The position numbers and the translations under genes were made by a program. A model generated the notes under the pieces. The model ran no database searches. It saw only the letters and a program-made list of their open reading frames with translations, and had not been told where the DNA came from. A DNA stretch of 64,000 bases from Brachypodium distachyon. Its lineage: Eukaryota > Streptophyta > Magnoliopsida > Poales > Poaceae. Shown piece by piece: positions 47,443-59,194 of this stretch. Each line of letters begins with the position of its first letter. Within the stretch, counting starts at the first letter, position 1. The stretch is from NCBI RefSeq assembly GCF_000005505.3, contig NC_016133.3:46527237-46591236 (forward strand), written 5' to 3'.

Positions 47443-47538
47443 TTCTCCATCCGATCCATAAAAAGTGTCCTCCATTCTGTACTAAGTTAGCGCAAATTTT
47501 GTACTAAATGGGCGACACTTGTTATGAATCGGAGAGAG
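47443..47538. mobile_element. Stowaway-like MITE
   Basis: About 96 bp between TA dinucleotides. The left CTCCATCCGATCCATAAAAAG TGTC end pairs with the right GACACTTGTTATGAATCGGAGAG end with a few mismatches. Confidence 0.7.
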
Positions 47539-47726
47539 TATTCATTTGATATTTTACAGTTGGTAGATTTTTCTATAAAGAGGTAATAACACCAGTTATT
47601 CAACATCTTGCAAAATGGGGTCAAGTGGTACAAGGGTGCTTGGGTGAGAACATGTGCCTTGCCACGATGGAATACATCACGCGTGTGAGACATTTGGAAT
47701 TTTGCAGGACATGTGTCTAACATGTA

Positions 47727-47831
47727 CTCCCTCCGTCCCATATTAAGTGACTCAAATTTGCCCAAATATGAATGTATCTATGTCTAAAAAACATCTAAAT
47801 ACATGTAATAGAAAGTCACTTAATATGATCA
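47727..47831. mobile_element. Stowaway MITE, right end truncated at a LINE
   Basis: CTCCCTCCGTCCCATATTAAG begins after TA at 47725. The right repeat reads GTCACTTAATATG and then stops where the LINE tail at 47832 begins, so about 12 bp of the right end are missing. Confidence 0.75.
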
Positions 47832-48500
47832 CAATGTTATCGAGCGATACAATTAATCACAGAGTATCACACCCCTGCCTCTGTGACGAAACGCACACGG
47901 CCAAAAAGTACCGAATTTTTTATTACAATGAAAGAAATATAACGAGTCAAGCAGCTTCAAGATGGAGACTAGACCGCCTCCCATCGTGGGTAAAAATGTC
48001 CCTGCCAACTTGCTTCAGCTGATTGCACGCCATCAAAGCCAGTTGACGGTCCGCCGGCTTGAGGAGTATAGACCAAGTACGGAGCCAATGCGTGCAAGAA
48101 TACAAAACCTGCAGTGGAGAAGTTAAATTGTTTCTATTAAAAACACTATCATTTCTGTATAGCCATATTGCCCAACATAAAGTTGCTGCCCCGAACATAA
48201 GAAGCGTGCTCAAAATCCTTTATTAACACCCCGTAACCAGGACCCAAACATGCGAGCAACATCACGGGAAGGATAAAGATTAAAAGCTATGTGACACAGA
48301 AAAAAAGGTGTATAATGCTCTCACCCTCGTCACAAAAACTACACTTGGTACTACCCTTGCGGTTCCGTTTTAACCAGTTGTCTTTAATAAGAGGGACCCC
48401 CAGCCGCAAAAACGAAAGAAATTTTTTAATTTTTAGAGGAACCTTTAAACTCCATAATTGTTTGTTAGATATCGGCGTATCAGCATGGACCAAGACATGG
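47832..48500 (-). mobile_element. LINE 3' part with zf-RVT domain
   Basis: On the minus strand 48493-48287 encodes LWSLKVPLKIKKFLSFLRLG, then CSFCDEGESIIHLFFC, the zf-RVT zinc-binding domain of plant LINEs. 48213-47947 encodes the following helical region (LCWAIWLYRNDSVFNRN), after a frame break. It ends with the AGGGGTGTGATACTCTGTG block also present at 36525. It lacks the reverse transcriptase. Confidence 0.85.
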
Positions 48501-49634
48501 TAAATTTATTTGACCGAAAATGAACAACTAGGGTGAAGATTCCAGTGAAACTCATCATGCTCAGGAGATAGGTTCACACTAGTAAGGTGAGTCAGGAGGT
48601 CGGTCCACTCCAGCAATTTAGGTCCGACAAGGTTTCGTCTGAAGGACACATTTGGTGGGAAGGACACAATACAAGTTATTGTATGTCTGATATTATTATC
48701 TCTTCTATAAACTTAGTCATATTTTAATAAGCTTGATTTAAGACCAAAAAAGATTTCTTAAATATAGTACTCCGTAGTGTAATAAGGGCATTTTCGATAG
48801 GACACGGATACATAGGTCCATGTCATCAGTTCTCTTTCCATTCTAATCTCATCTCTCCTTTATTATATAGGGGATATTTTATTTAATATTTTTTTCATTT
48901 CCTAACAGGCCCACTGTCATCCTCTTTTGTAATCTTGGTACCCATGTATTAGCGGTATGTTGCAGAAGAAACCATTTCTTCAACTTTTGGTTCCACCTAA
49001 AAAAAAAGGAAAAAACGAGTCAACGCTGGGCATGCTCCTCGTGGAAGAGAAGGCAGATTTTCTTGTACAAAGCGCGCTTCCTTTATTCAACGAAAATCCG
49101 ACGCATCAATATCGGTCGATCGACCGACCAGGCTACGAAATTCTAGAAGCTTTGCTCGGTCTTCGGATCGAGCAAGAATCGGGGCGCATCTCGCTGCGTT
49201 CGCTGCGTGCATACGAGCAGTCAAGAACAAGAAGACGTCAAGTACTCCAACCCCCAGCCCACGGGGAGTATCAACTACGCCCTTTTTACCGCCACACGGC
49301 GTCGACTCGTGCAGGCGGCCATGCGCCCGGCTGCGAATTGGTCAGGACGTAAAATGAAAACAGAGCTGCGTGTCTGACTTCTGTTCAAAAAACGAAAGAA
49401 AAACGAGCTGCGTGTGTCACAAGAAGGGGACAGCAGCCGCGCTCCGCGCGAAGCGCCCGCCGGTTAAGCTCGATCCAGCTCTATATAATACTCCAGCTAG
49501 TGCAAGTCGTCGCATCTCGTCCTTCGCCTGCACACATCCAGCAGCCCATCCGTCGTATTAGTTGCTTATTATCTCTTCATTAATTCGATCACCAGCCTCT
49601 CCTTGTCTCGTCACGGCCGATCGATCTGGCAGCC
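48501..49634. other. upstream region of the alpha/beta hydrolase gene
   Basis: No gene is supported. An open frame at 48957-49352 (131 codons) has no family similarity. From 49030 the sequence turns GC-rich, and a TATA box at 49482 and CT-rich leader follow. Confidence 0.45.
49482..49488 (+). promoter_or_regulatory. TATA box of the alpha/beta hydrolase gene
   Basis: TATATAA lies about 150 bp before the ATG at 49635, followed by a pyrimidine-rich leader. Confidence 0.75.
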
Positions 49635-52600
49635 ATGGCTAAATCGGGCGAGAAGCCGTCCGGCTCTGCCAACGGCGAGAAAGCCACCCCGCCGCCCCGG
49701 CCGCCGGCCTCCGGCTCCGGTACGTATCTCGCTTCTGGATTGCGGTCATCTCGCGTAGTCGTGTGGCAATCTTATAGGCTGTTTTCCCATATATTGATTC
49801 GAAGACTCTACGTGATCAAAACCACATCGATGGAGTCTGCTGGCCTCGGTTCTTTGCGTTCTGCACCTTCTTCTCCTTAGTATGGCGTGCGTTTTGTGGT
49901 TGCCGAGGATCCGAGATCGATCGATCCTGCCGTCCTCCCGCACGGCGGCAACGGCAAGGAAGCATGCATGGGAGCCTTGCTCACGGGGGTTTTCCGGGCC
50001 GAGGCAACCTGTCGCATTGGGCTGGCTTCGATGCTTTGTTTCGGCGGTAGCCCATTGTCTTTTCCTTGACACGTGGGGCGGCGACCGTTGGAATTTGGAA
50101 CCGAGCCGATGCTCTTGGCGTGGTCCAAAATCCCAATAAATCCACGCGCGCGCTCCGAAATTTCGAGCCAAGAGCGTAAACTGCGTTGGGCGTATCTGCA
50201 CAAGTGTTTTTTCGAGGTTCTTCCAGTACTCCGTACTCCTATATTTCGTGACTCGTGAGGTACGCTTTTTCACAGTGCACGCGGTCTATGTAGCACTTCA
50301 TTTTTCGGAGTTTCTATTGAATCCACTTCGATTACTATTAGTTATTTATCGGTCAATAATTATGTATCTTGATTAATTATTTATTTACTTATGAAATCCT
50401 GAATCTCAGTTATTGGATTAGTGGATTGTTAGTGTCGATTTAGAAAAATAGTTATTTGTCGGTCGCTTTAAAAATAACAAAACCGTTATTTTTAACTCTT
50501 TCGGTGGCTCTCTTGCACAATGTTAAATTGGCAACTCTTCATTTCTCTGAATATTTTGTGTTGTTATCAAGATGACTGTGGATTTACTGCTAGGACTAGC
50601 TAGGGCTGAAGCTCCACTAGTCTTAGGTCTTTTATTCAGCCCTTGAAGAAAGGGAGTATAGCGTGGACTAATTGACATCATTAATTAATGACGAAAGCGA
50701 GATGTAACAAATGGAATGAAATGACCACTTTTAAGATTTATATTAAAACTAAAGCTACTGAGAAAGTAGATTTTTAATGTAGTTTAATTGATTAGGCATT
50801 TGGGCGGCAATTTTATTATCAATACATATTTCCCCCATTTCTTAAAGAATTGTTTCTGCTTATTTCGAGGTTTAACTTTGACCATCATTTAGACCAATAG
50901 TATGTGCATTATGTGTTAAAAAAATATACTGTTGGAAAAATTTTGGAATACCAATCGTGTGATATATATATTTGTAGCATGTAACGCACATATTATTTTA
51001 CTAACTACTATGGGTGTCCCGCCCAATTACATGGGAAACATCTTTATATCTCTTTATTATTTCTTTGACTCACACCGGTATGTACCGCTATATTATGTGA
51101 AAAACACCAAATCGGTGACAAGAGAGAACTTAGGGTTTGTGATTTTAGGGCATGAGGCAACCTTTTATTTGTATGTGATTTTAGATCGCAATCCACAATT
51201 AAAATTTAGAACCTGAGCTAATTGGTCAATAAATGGTCGCATCAAACTAATTGATCCTTTAAGGTGATATTATTTATATATCCGCAATTAAAGTTCAGAT
51301 TGCCTATCCGCGTTGTATCTGAGATGACTGGTCATACATGAATTAAACTTCACATGTGGAATCGATCAATCGGTTTTTTGCACTAATATGTCATTTGTAC
51401 GCCAATTTATATTAGTAGGTAGGATCTCCATGTGAGATTAAAGTTTTACGTGATTCTTACTTCAATACCCAGATTAAATTTTAGATCGGAGCTTCTCGTT
51501 TTTTATCCGTTTATAACTCAATTTTTGCAAATATATAGAATATAGATCATGCCAAATAGAAGTAAACTTACACTTAATATTCCCGTGACTCATGTCATGA
51601 ATACAAACAACGAAAAGTAGATGTCAGAGATTGTAATATATTGATTGATTAATGGAGTATGTTAAAATAAATATTGGCTTAGCCCTAACCTGATATGTTG
51701 GGCCTTTGTGGGCCTTAAACCACTTTGATGTTTTATTTCTACCCAATCAAATATACATTTGCCATTAAATTTTGACCGTCAAATACAAAATCTAATGGTC
51801 TGCTACCCCTCATTGTGCTTTTATTATATAATAGATTGTTGGTTAAAATTAAACTTCAAAAATGCACGGACAGCATTATCTTTTTCGAAACAGAGGAAGT
51901 ATAGGACTAAGATTTTGTATCACTCAAATCATATACTCCCACCGTTCCATATCACTTAAATGAAGCAAAGATTATCAATGGTGAGGTATAATCTTCACCA
52001 TTGATTTTGCATTGTGATCAGTATATTTTTCTAGAATGGGTGTACCGAAGCAAACTTCTTTCTTTGTTTGGATTACTCGATCCGTTTCCCCTTACATTTC
52101 ATCAATTTCTTTCGGGTTTCTTTAACTGAACCCAGTCTCCACTGTTAAGCTGAAATGCTTGGCAGTTTGACAGCACGACTGAGTTGGGCTGGAAGCATGT
52201 GGGCTAGTTTATCCTAGCACGGACACATGACTCAAAAAGGATTTTGGGTCGAGCCTTGCGCTTGCGAGGTTCAAAGGTGACCGATTAGTCCCTCGTGCAC
52301 AAACCCATTCGTCTCTAAAATCCATTTCCATTCCAAATCGCGCTCCATGTCAAAGCAGTTGCTTGTTCAAAAAAAAAATCGGTGATTAATTGCTATATCT
52401 TGATGTTAACACGTGTCCATTTTAGAGGCTTTTTACGGTAGGAACGCATGAATAGAAGCACTCCATTTAGCAGATCTAAGAGCTTAAATCTTTCAATACT
52501 AGGAGATCAAAAGAGTAGTGTTTACTTTTACTACTACTAAAAAAGTAAAATCCTAAACAAATCTCCCACAATCCATATGCATCCACGAGGATGATTTCTT

Positions 52601-55143
52601 TCCTTCATTATAATACATGACCATAAGGGTGGCCAGAAAATATATATTTTACATATTTGATGAAAAATGACTCATCAACTCCTACATGTAAATCCGGATA
52701 GTACTCTTTTATTAATTTGATTTGTTACTGCATGGTAATTATCGCACGAAAAAATGTGTATCCAGTTTTTTCTTTACTAAAAATGTTTATTTTTTTAAAC
52801 CAAAATTCATGTAAAAGTTTGAAATAAACCTAACCACCTTATAAGCACTTTTGATCAATTTCACGAGACAAATCTAAGGATGGTCTCGGTTTTCTCAAAT
52901 AACTCACCATTTGAAAAGTTAATTTTTGGTTTAACTCTCTTTGGTCAGCCAAACAACCATGTAGTCGCTTTTTGCCAACTTCAAGAGACGAGTCCAACCA
53001 TGGTCTCGGATTTCACACATGACTAACGGTTTAAAAAGTCAAATTTTCGTCAACTATGTCGCTTCATTCCGAACAACCCTATTCACGGTTTCAACCAACT
53101 TCATGAGATGAACGCAACCATTTTCTCGATTTCTAACATAACTCATGGTTTAAAAAGTCAACTTTTGGTCAACTCTCCCGGATCAACTGAACAACACTAC
53201 AATAGTTTTCAACCAAATTCAAAAGACGAACCCAACCATGGTCTCGGATTTCTCGTATAACTGACGGTTTAAAAAGTCAATATTTGGTTAACTTTCTCGG
53301 CTCAATCGAACAACACTACGGTAGCCGGACGGGTAGCATGTAGGGGCTGGGCCATAAGATGCGTGCCGTGCCGGCGAGTTATACTAACGGGGCAACACCG
53401 GACGAGACAGGGGCCAGGCTACAAGCGGAGATCAGGGGACATGCCCGCTGTGCAAAAGGAAAGAGATCTTTAACGATAATAGTTTGTACTAAATTTTCAA
53501 AATGAACAACCTAATACTACTCCTCCCTACCACTAGTAAAATGTACCATAAAAAACCTCTCATTTTACTATACATTCTAACCTAGACTCATGGACAGAGC
53601 TAGGAATTCGACATGAGCGGGACGAGTTGAGATTAGAAGTGGCGAAATTAGAGATTTCATCTATTTTAACTTATTTTTAATGAGCTAATTACTAAGTTTT
53701 AAGTAAAATAAAATTTCTTAGAGGGTAACAGTTCTTCCATACTCTTGATGATGCGTGCGCGCGCACGCCTCGGCACACTCTGCATTAGAACTTGGAGGAG
53801 ATCTCTAGGCTTTTGTTCTTTCTTTGCCTCATTGCCGTCCTTGTTCTTTGTAAACTCCTTAGTGATGAGACAGGGTAAATTTTTTGACTCTGTTTTGAAA
53901 TAATATGTTTTGTTTTTCTTGACAGGCATTACCAAAAGGCTTCTCCGCGTTGCACTTGTGTTCTTGATAGCAGTGATGTATCGTCAGTTTCAGGCTCCAC
54001 CACCAAAAATCTGCGGATCCCCAGGCGGCCCTCCGGTCACCGGCCCAAGGATCAAGCTCAGGGACGGGCGGCATTTGGCTTACTATGAGTCTGGTGTCCC
54101 AAAGCAAGAAGCAAAGCATAAGATCATCTTCGTCCATGGATTCGACTCCTGCAGATACGATGCCTTGCAAGTGTCTCCCGTATGTTATGTGACGATCCTC
54201 TCACCATGTTTAACTTGGAAGAATGATTTTGGTGTGTCACTTAATTGGGGAACTGTGACACATGCAGGAGCTAGCGCAAGAGCTCGGGATCTACATTGCC
54301 TCCTTCGACCGGCCAGGGTACGGCGAGAGCGACCCGCACCCTGCGAGGACCGAGGACAGCATCGCTTTCGACATCGAAGAGCTCGCCGACGCCCTCCAGC
54401 TCGGCCCCAGGTTCTACCTCATCGGGTTCTCCATGGGCGGCGAGATCATGTGGAGCTGCCTCAAGAACATCCCCCACAGGCTTTCAGGGGTGTCGATCCT
54501 GGGCCCCGTGGGCAACTACTGGTGGTCGGGGTACCCGCCGAACGTGTCGCGGGAAGCCTGGTACGTGCAGCTCCCGCAGGACCAGTGGGCCGTCCGCGTC
54601 GCGCACTACGCACCCTGGCTCGCCTACTGGTGGAACACCCAGAAGTTCTTCCCGGCTTCCAGCGTCATCTCCTTCAACCCCGCCACCCTCTCCAGGGAAG
54701 ACATGGCCGTCCTCCCCAAGTTTGCTCACCGAACCTACGCGGTAACATTTTACTCATCGCTAACGCACATTTCGATTGATTCACCAATATATTAATCAAT
54801 CCACTTACGTGCTGTATTTTGGGATCTTTTGCATGGCATATGGCAGGGCCAAGTGAGGCAGCAGGGGGCGCACGAGAGCCTGCACCGGGACATGATCGTG
54901 GGGTTCGGCAAATGGAGGTGGAGCCCGCTGGAGATGGAGGACCCGTTCCCGGAAGGCGAGGCGGTGGTGCACTTGTGGCACGGCGCCGAGGACCTCATCG
55001 TGCCGGTCGGCTTGTCGCGGTACATCGCGGAGACGCTGCCGTGGGTCAGGTACCACGAGCTGCCAACGGCCGGGCACCTCTTCCCCATCGCCGACGGCAT
55101 GGGCGACGTCATCGTCAGGACGATGCTGCTCGGGGACAACTGA
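49635..55143 (+). CDS. membrane-anchored alpha/beta hydrolase fold protein, 4 exons
   Basis: Exons: 49635-49719, 53926-54179, 54268-54741, 54847-55143; phases agree and the product has 369 residues. Exon 1 encodes a polar, Pro/Ser/Lys-rich tail (1-28). A single hydrophobic helix follows at about 34-46 (LLRVALVFLIAVM), so it is probably a membrane-anchored enzyme. The hydrolase fold has the oxyanion HG at 99-100 (FVHGFDS), FDRPGYGESD at 126, the nucleophile elbow G-F-S-M-G-G with Ser168, Asp320 in GAEDLIVPV and His348 in AGHLFP, a complete catalytic triad. The family is common in plants, and the substrate is unknown to me. The start has a good context (GCAGCCATGG) and sits after a TATA box. 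Intron 1 (4.2 kb) is filled with anonymous and repeat sequence. Confidence 0.93.
49720..52844 (+). other. first part of hydrolase intron 1, no gene
   Basis: GC-rich to about 50170 with overlapping open frames that have no domain (probably the promoter-proximal part of the intron), then AT-rich. A Stowaway-like end (ACTCCCACCGTTCCATATCAC) is at 51935. Confidence 0.4.
52845..53325. repeat. four-copy tandem array of a 118-120-bp unit in hydrolase intron 1
   Basis: Matching phases are at 52881, 53001, 53121 and 53239 (TGGTCTCGG or its variant). Each unit contains 'caacttca.gaga.gaa..caaccatggtctcg', 'ataact.a.ggtttaaaaagtcaa' and 'ggtcaact'. Copies differ by roughly a fifth to a quarter of positions, so the array is old. 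Not recognised as a named satellite. Confidence 0.85.
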
Positions 55144-56724
55144 AGTGAGTGTCAACAGTGTGCGACGTGGACGCATACGGAGTACGGAGTACTCTGGTAG
55201 AAAAGGACAGCCTTGTTAATTTTTTTTTTTTTGAATCAGCCTTCTAAAATAATTGCACGCCGAGTCGCTGCACATGCGTGTATCGCGTGGCTCTTCTTTC
55301 AAATCCTTAAACTACACGTACCAAACCAACGACATGTGATGTATCCTGCCCAGGGCCACGAGCCATTAAATTCGTCGTCTTTGCACAGACGAAACATCGT
55401 GGAGCCGGATACAGTATGTTATCCTTGATTTTGTAGGTCGTTTTAGCCATTTCCTTTTGTTCATGAAAATGCACACTTGTTACAGGCACTTATACATACA
55501 CACTTCGAATGTTCAAATTATGTCCTCCTCCACAGAAAAACTTAGGTTAGGGCATGTTGTCAAGGCTCCCATTTGTGCATTTGGGTCAAAGATAAAAATA
55601 TAATTCAATGGAAACCCTATTTATCCAAAATTGGTCCACATCTCTCATTTCTTTTCCAAATTTGCGGAGAGTATAGAGAGTACTCGTTTGTGCAAAACAT
55701 TTTCAAACCTCATCTACTTATCTTTTGAGCAACATGTCAAAGACTCATGAATAGATTAATGAGTATTACCATTAGGCAACAACATATTTTCACACCTCTA
55801 TTTGTCCAAACATCCTCCAAATGAACAAATGGGGAAGGACAAATGGGAACTCACCCAGTGAGATGCCCTTATGCTCTCGAATCAATGCATTTAACGTCAT
55901 CTCTTGTGTTTCCAAATGCTCCTCCTTGGAAGAGTACGCTAGAATTGGCATAATAATGTTTCAGATTAGTGGGTTACTAAGGTAAACTGAAACCAAACAG
56001 CAATAGAATCAAATAGTAATTCAGCATTACTTAAACACTAATCTCACGGATTGGAAACATATTCAACAACATTTATAGAGCAGGCAGCTCAACCCACACC
56101 TAAGGCAGTGCCTTAGGTCCTATGAAGGCCCTTGAACCATAGTAGAAACATGAACATACAAAAACCAGAATTTTATGTGAAAAATATTCTCTCACTATCA
56201 TCAAAGGTGAGATACACAAGTTCTTCTCTAGATAGCACTAAAGGCTTTCATACATCAAAATTTGGAGCACACGATATAGGTGTGAAACAACCTCACCAAT
56301 GGATGGTGGAATTAGAGCTTCAAATAGACAAGGAGGTTATTTGAACTTCACTTTCTCGAGAAAGAACTCGCTTTGCTTGATTGCAAGCTTCTTCCCTCCA
56401 TCTTCTTCTTCTTCCTTTTTCTCTTGCTTTTTCTGTAAGTTCTCCTTTTTTCTCTCTTCAAGGCTAACCTGAGATTTTCGTCCATCTTGTTGTTAAAAAC
56501 ATCTCCATTCAATTATGTTCAAAGTCTGAGATACCACGTCATGACCGTAATGGGCTTACATATGTTTGGGCTTACTCAAATTCAAAAGGCCATCTTCTCA
56601 CGTCCCACAAGGGTAGGATATCCCAACAAATAATTAGCACACCTAGAAGCGAAAGAATAAAATTAAACCATAAGATCATCCGCTTAAAACTGGATGCAAG
56701 ATCAATATTCCAGTCATTTAGCTA
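55144..56724. other. hydrolase 3' flank and intergenic sequence
   Basis: The 3' UTR of the hydrolase should lie in the first few hundred bases. The rest is AT-rich without recognisable features. Confidence 0.45.
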
Positions 56725-56851
56725 GTTTGTATGGAGAAACACCTCTTAGTGTGGTGGTGGAGTTGTTGGTGCATGACTCTACCCACCAAGGTTCAAATCC
56801 TGGTGCTCACAATATATTTTAGGGGTTTCCCCTACAGTCTTTCCTTCAAAA
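56725..56851 (+). mobile_element. tRNA-derived SINE (Au-like) with target-site duplication
   Basis: ATTTAGCTA flanks it at 56716-56724 and 56852-56860. Inside are an A-box-like 'tagtgtggtggtggagtt' and a perfect polymerase III B box GGTTCAAATCC (56790-56800), followed by 'gtttcccctacagtctttcc' near the 3' end. The start GTTTGTATGGAGAAACACC resembles the Au SINE of Triticeae. It is about 127 bp, oriented plus. Confidence 0.8.
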
Positions 56852-58341
56852 ATTTAGCTACAGGGCATTGTCAGATGCCTGGACAACAAAGCAATGCAAC
56901 AATCCCTTCAACTTGGAATGAACTTTAAGGATAGTTTCAATCAACAAGTAAATAGAGGAATAAACACAATCAACATGCACAAGTAACATAAGTATTTAAC
57001 GTGAAAAAGCCTCCTCAACGTGAGAAACAAAAAACCACGGTAAGCCTCCTCAACGTGAGAAACAAAAAACCACGGTTGTGAACCAATCGGTCCAGACAAC
57101 TTTCACTATGGGTACAAGAATATTCTCTAGAACATCTAGAGATGTACAACACACTCACATTATCAACCAGTAACCACAAGTATAACTATGAGAGGTAGAA
57201 CCACAACAAAGCAGAATTAACACAGCTTTTGTCCATTTTAGTATTCTGTCAACTGTTACTGAACCGCTGATCCAAACAACACGAAATTTTGCAGACAAGT
57301 AGATCCATGAGTCCCCAACAAGCCCTACAAAATTTCGGCTCAATCAGACATTGCTTACATACCCAAAATTTTCGTCTACCAAAATTACTCTGTTCTGAAA
57401 CCACGGTCACCAAGCAGACGAAACCACTCCCAAATCTGATGCTCCTCTGACCCAACACTCAAACCTGCCAATCAGATCGAAGTACTCAAAATAAGGAACA
57501 AGCTCACCAAGTTTGGAGCCAATCCAATCACGTATGAGCCTCCAATCACCAGCTTAAGACAACTAGTCTGGAGTCACCAATCTGGACAGAATGACGTCTT
57601 ACTTCTTCCTCTCTTCTCACATGTTATGTTCTTTGTGGTGCTTTCTTTTGCTCATGCTCACAACGACATCCCCGAACTGAGGTTGGAGTGTTTATGGTTT
57701 TCTTTATTCTCCTTTTACAAGAAAGAGCAATCTCAGTCGTTGGATGCGAGTGAGATCAACGGTTCACCAACATTGGACTAGTTTTTTTTAGGAACAACAT
57801 TAGGCTTGTGGCTGTTTGCTGGGCCAAAACTTCACCTCCATATGAAAGAAGACCCAACACTTTTCATTTCTCTAACTCCAAGTACCTCTAAAATACTAGA
57901 GTTTGCATTGGAGGTTGTGATGTTTACGTGGGTGTTTCTATTTTCTTTTTGTTTCAAACATCTATGATGTAAGCGAGATAACGTAAACTTGTGCACGAAG
58001 CCATGAATAGAGTAAAAAAAGCGTAAAAAAACTGGAGATAGTTTTGATCATTAGTGATCGCTTATTTCAATTTTGTACTGTAATTTTTTTCAGCTGTACC
58101 AACCTTCCACCTTTTAACGAATCATTACAGTGATAGCTAATGACGAGCCTTAACAACCACCACAAATAAACTGCACATAAACCAAATGAAAAAGAAATAG
58201 TATACCCATACTCAAACCCACCCAAGTCTACCTGTCAACTAATCATGTACGCATGCATGCGGGATGGACCCACGGCCGCCATGTCCGATCAGCCAACCCC
58301 AAAGGCCCCAAGCCCCCAACCAACGAAATACAGTTGATTAA
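56852..58341. other. intergenic sequence 3' of the germin-like gene
   Basis: No gene. A 35-bp tandem duplication lies at 57009-57076. Antisense open frames at 57155-57458 have no domain. The last 150 bp form the 3' flank of the minus-strand germin-like gene. Confidence 0.45.
57009..57076. repeat. 35-bp tandem duplication
   Basis: GCCTCCTCAACGTGAGAAAC followed by AAAAAACCACGGT occurs twice in direct succession (57009 and 57044) with no visible difference. Confidence 0.9.
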
Positions 58342-59031
58342 TTACTCCTCCATCTCGGCCTTCTTGGGCGGTCCAAACTTCTCCTCGATCCGGCGGAGCT
58401 CCGCCGCGGTGAGCCCGAACGCCCTCTCCAGGACAGCGGCCCTGATCCCGGAACCGAACACCGTGGCCGGGATGCGCACGATGCCCGGGTTCTCGCTGTT
58501 GAAGCTGCCGTAGACCGTGGCCGGCGCGTCGCCCACGTTGAGCTGGAAATGCACCATGCCCCGCGGGAACACCATGACGTCCCCCTTGGCGAGCACCCTG
58601 GCGAAGAGTCGCCCGCCGGTGTCCACGAAGCCGGCGTAGACGCGGCCGGCGAGGACGAGCGCCGTCTCCGTGGCGCGCGGGTGGTAGTGCGGCGGGTTGA
58701 CGCCGCCGGCCGCGGACAGGTCGGCGCGGGCGAAGGACATGCCCAGCGTGTTGAGACCGGGAAACTGGGCCGGGGTCACGGACACCCCCGCGAAGCCCAG
58801 GTCTGCGGAGAAGTTGCCCGCGGCGCGCGCGCCCGAGAAGGTGAAGTCCCCGGCCGTGAGGTTTGAAGGGTTCTTGCACGGGTAGGTGCGGAGCAGGGCG
58901 AGCTCCACTGGGCGGCCGCGGCCCGGGTCCGGCACGCAGAAGTCCTGCAGGGCGTCCGGGTCGGCCGTGGCCGCCGCGGGGAGCAGCAGCACGGCGAGAA
59001 GGAGGAGGAGTACATGATGATGGCGCAGCAT
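58342..59031 (-). CDS. germin-like protein (cupin), secreted
   Basis: An intronless gene of 229 residues. Residues 1-23 form a signal peptide (MLRHHHVLLLLLAVLLLPAA). C32 and C52 are the conserved disulfide pair. The cupin metal-binding residues are H115, H117 and E122 (PPHYHPRATE) in box 1 and H161 (PRGMVHFQ) in box 2. N57 and N73 are N-glycosylation sites (NLT, NFS). Germin-like proteins are Mn-binding hexamers of the cell wall; some have oxalate oxidase or superoxide dismutase activity, and several contribute to defence. Box 1 reads HYH where many members have HTH, and the activity cannot be predicted. The C-terminal tail is charged (PPKKAEMEE). A TATA box is at 59188. Confidence 0.95.
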   Translation of the reverse strand: MLRHHHVLLLLLAVLLLPAAATADPDALQDFCVPDPGRGRPVELALLRTYPCKNPSNLTAGDFTFSGARAAGNFSADLGFAGVSVTPAQFPGLNTLGMSFARADLSAAGGVNPPHYHPRATETALVLAGRVYAGFVDTGGRLFARVLAKGDVMVFPRGMVHFQLNVGDAPATVYGSFNSENPGIVRIPATVFGSGIRAAVLERAFGLTAAELRRIEEKFGPPKKAEMEE

Positions 59032-59187
59032 TGTTGGTTTGCTTGTTTGTTTCCGGCGGGTTACTGCTGGTCAGCTATCACTTCACTTGGTTTGCTCGCT
59101 TGTCGACTTTGGTTTGTGGACTAGCAACGGCTGGCTGGACGGCAGTTTTGGCTGGGGAGGGATGCAACTGGGGGCCAGTGAAATGCA

Positions 59188-59194
59188 TATATAG
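59188..59194 (-). promoter_or_regulatory. TATA box of the germin-like gene
   Basis: CTATATA on the minus strand lies about 157 bp before the ATG at 59031. Confidence 0.6.

Noticed and set aside
48957..49352. 131-codon open frame upstream of the hydrolase gene
   Set aside because: No similarity to a family and it runs into the promoter region of the hydrolase.
52845..53325. CRISPR-like array
   Set aside because: The unit is a continuous 120-bp tandem repeat without unique spacers, in a plant intron.
54296..54745. Alternative GC-rich frames opposite and beside hydrolase exon 3
   Set aside because: Shadow frames of a GC-rich exon with low-complexity translations.
53910..54779. Long open frame through hydrolase exons 2 and 3
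   Set aside because: It reads through the intron at 54180-54267 and continues in the wrong frame. The spliced model restores the catalytic triad.
56730..56810. tRNA gene suggested by the B box GGTTCAAATCC
   Set aside because: No cloverleaf with paired acceptor stem could be drawn, and the flanking duplication and 3' block point to a SINE.
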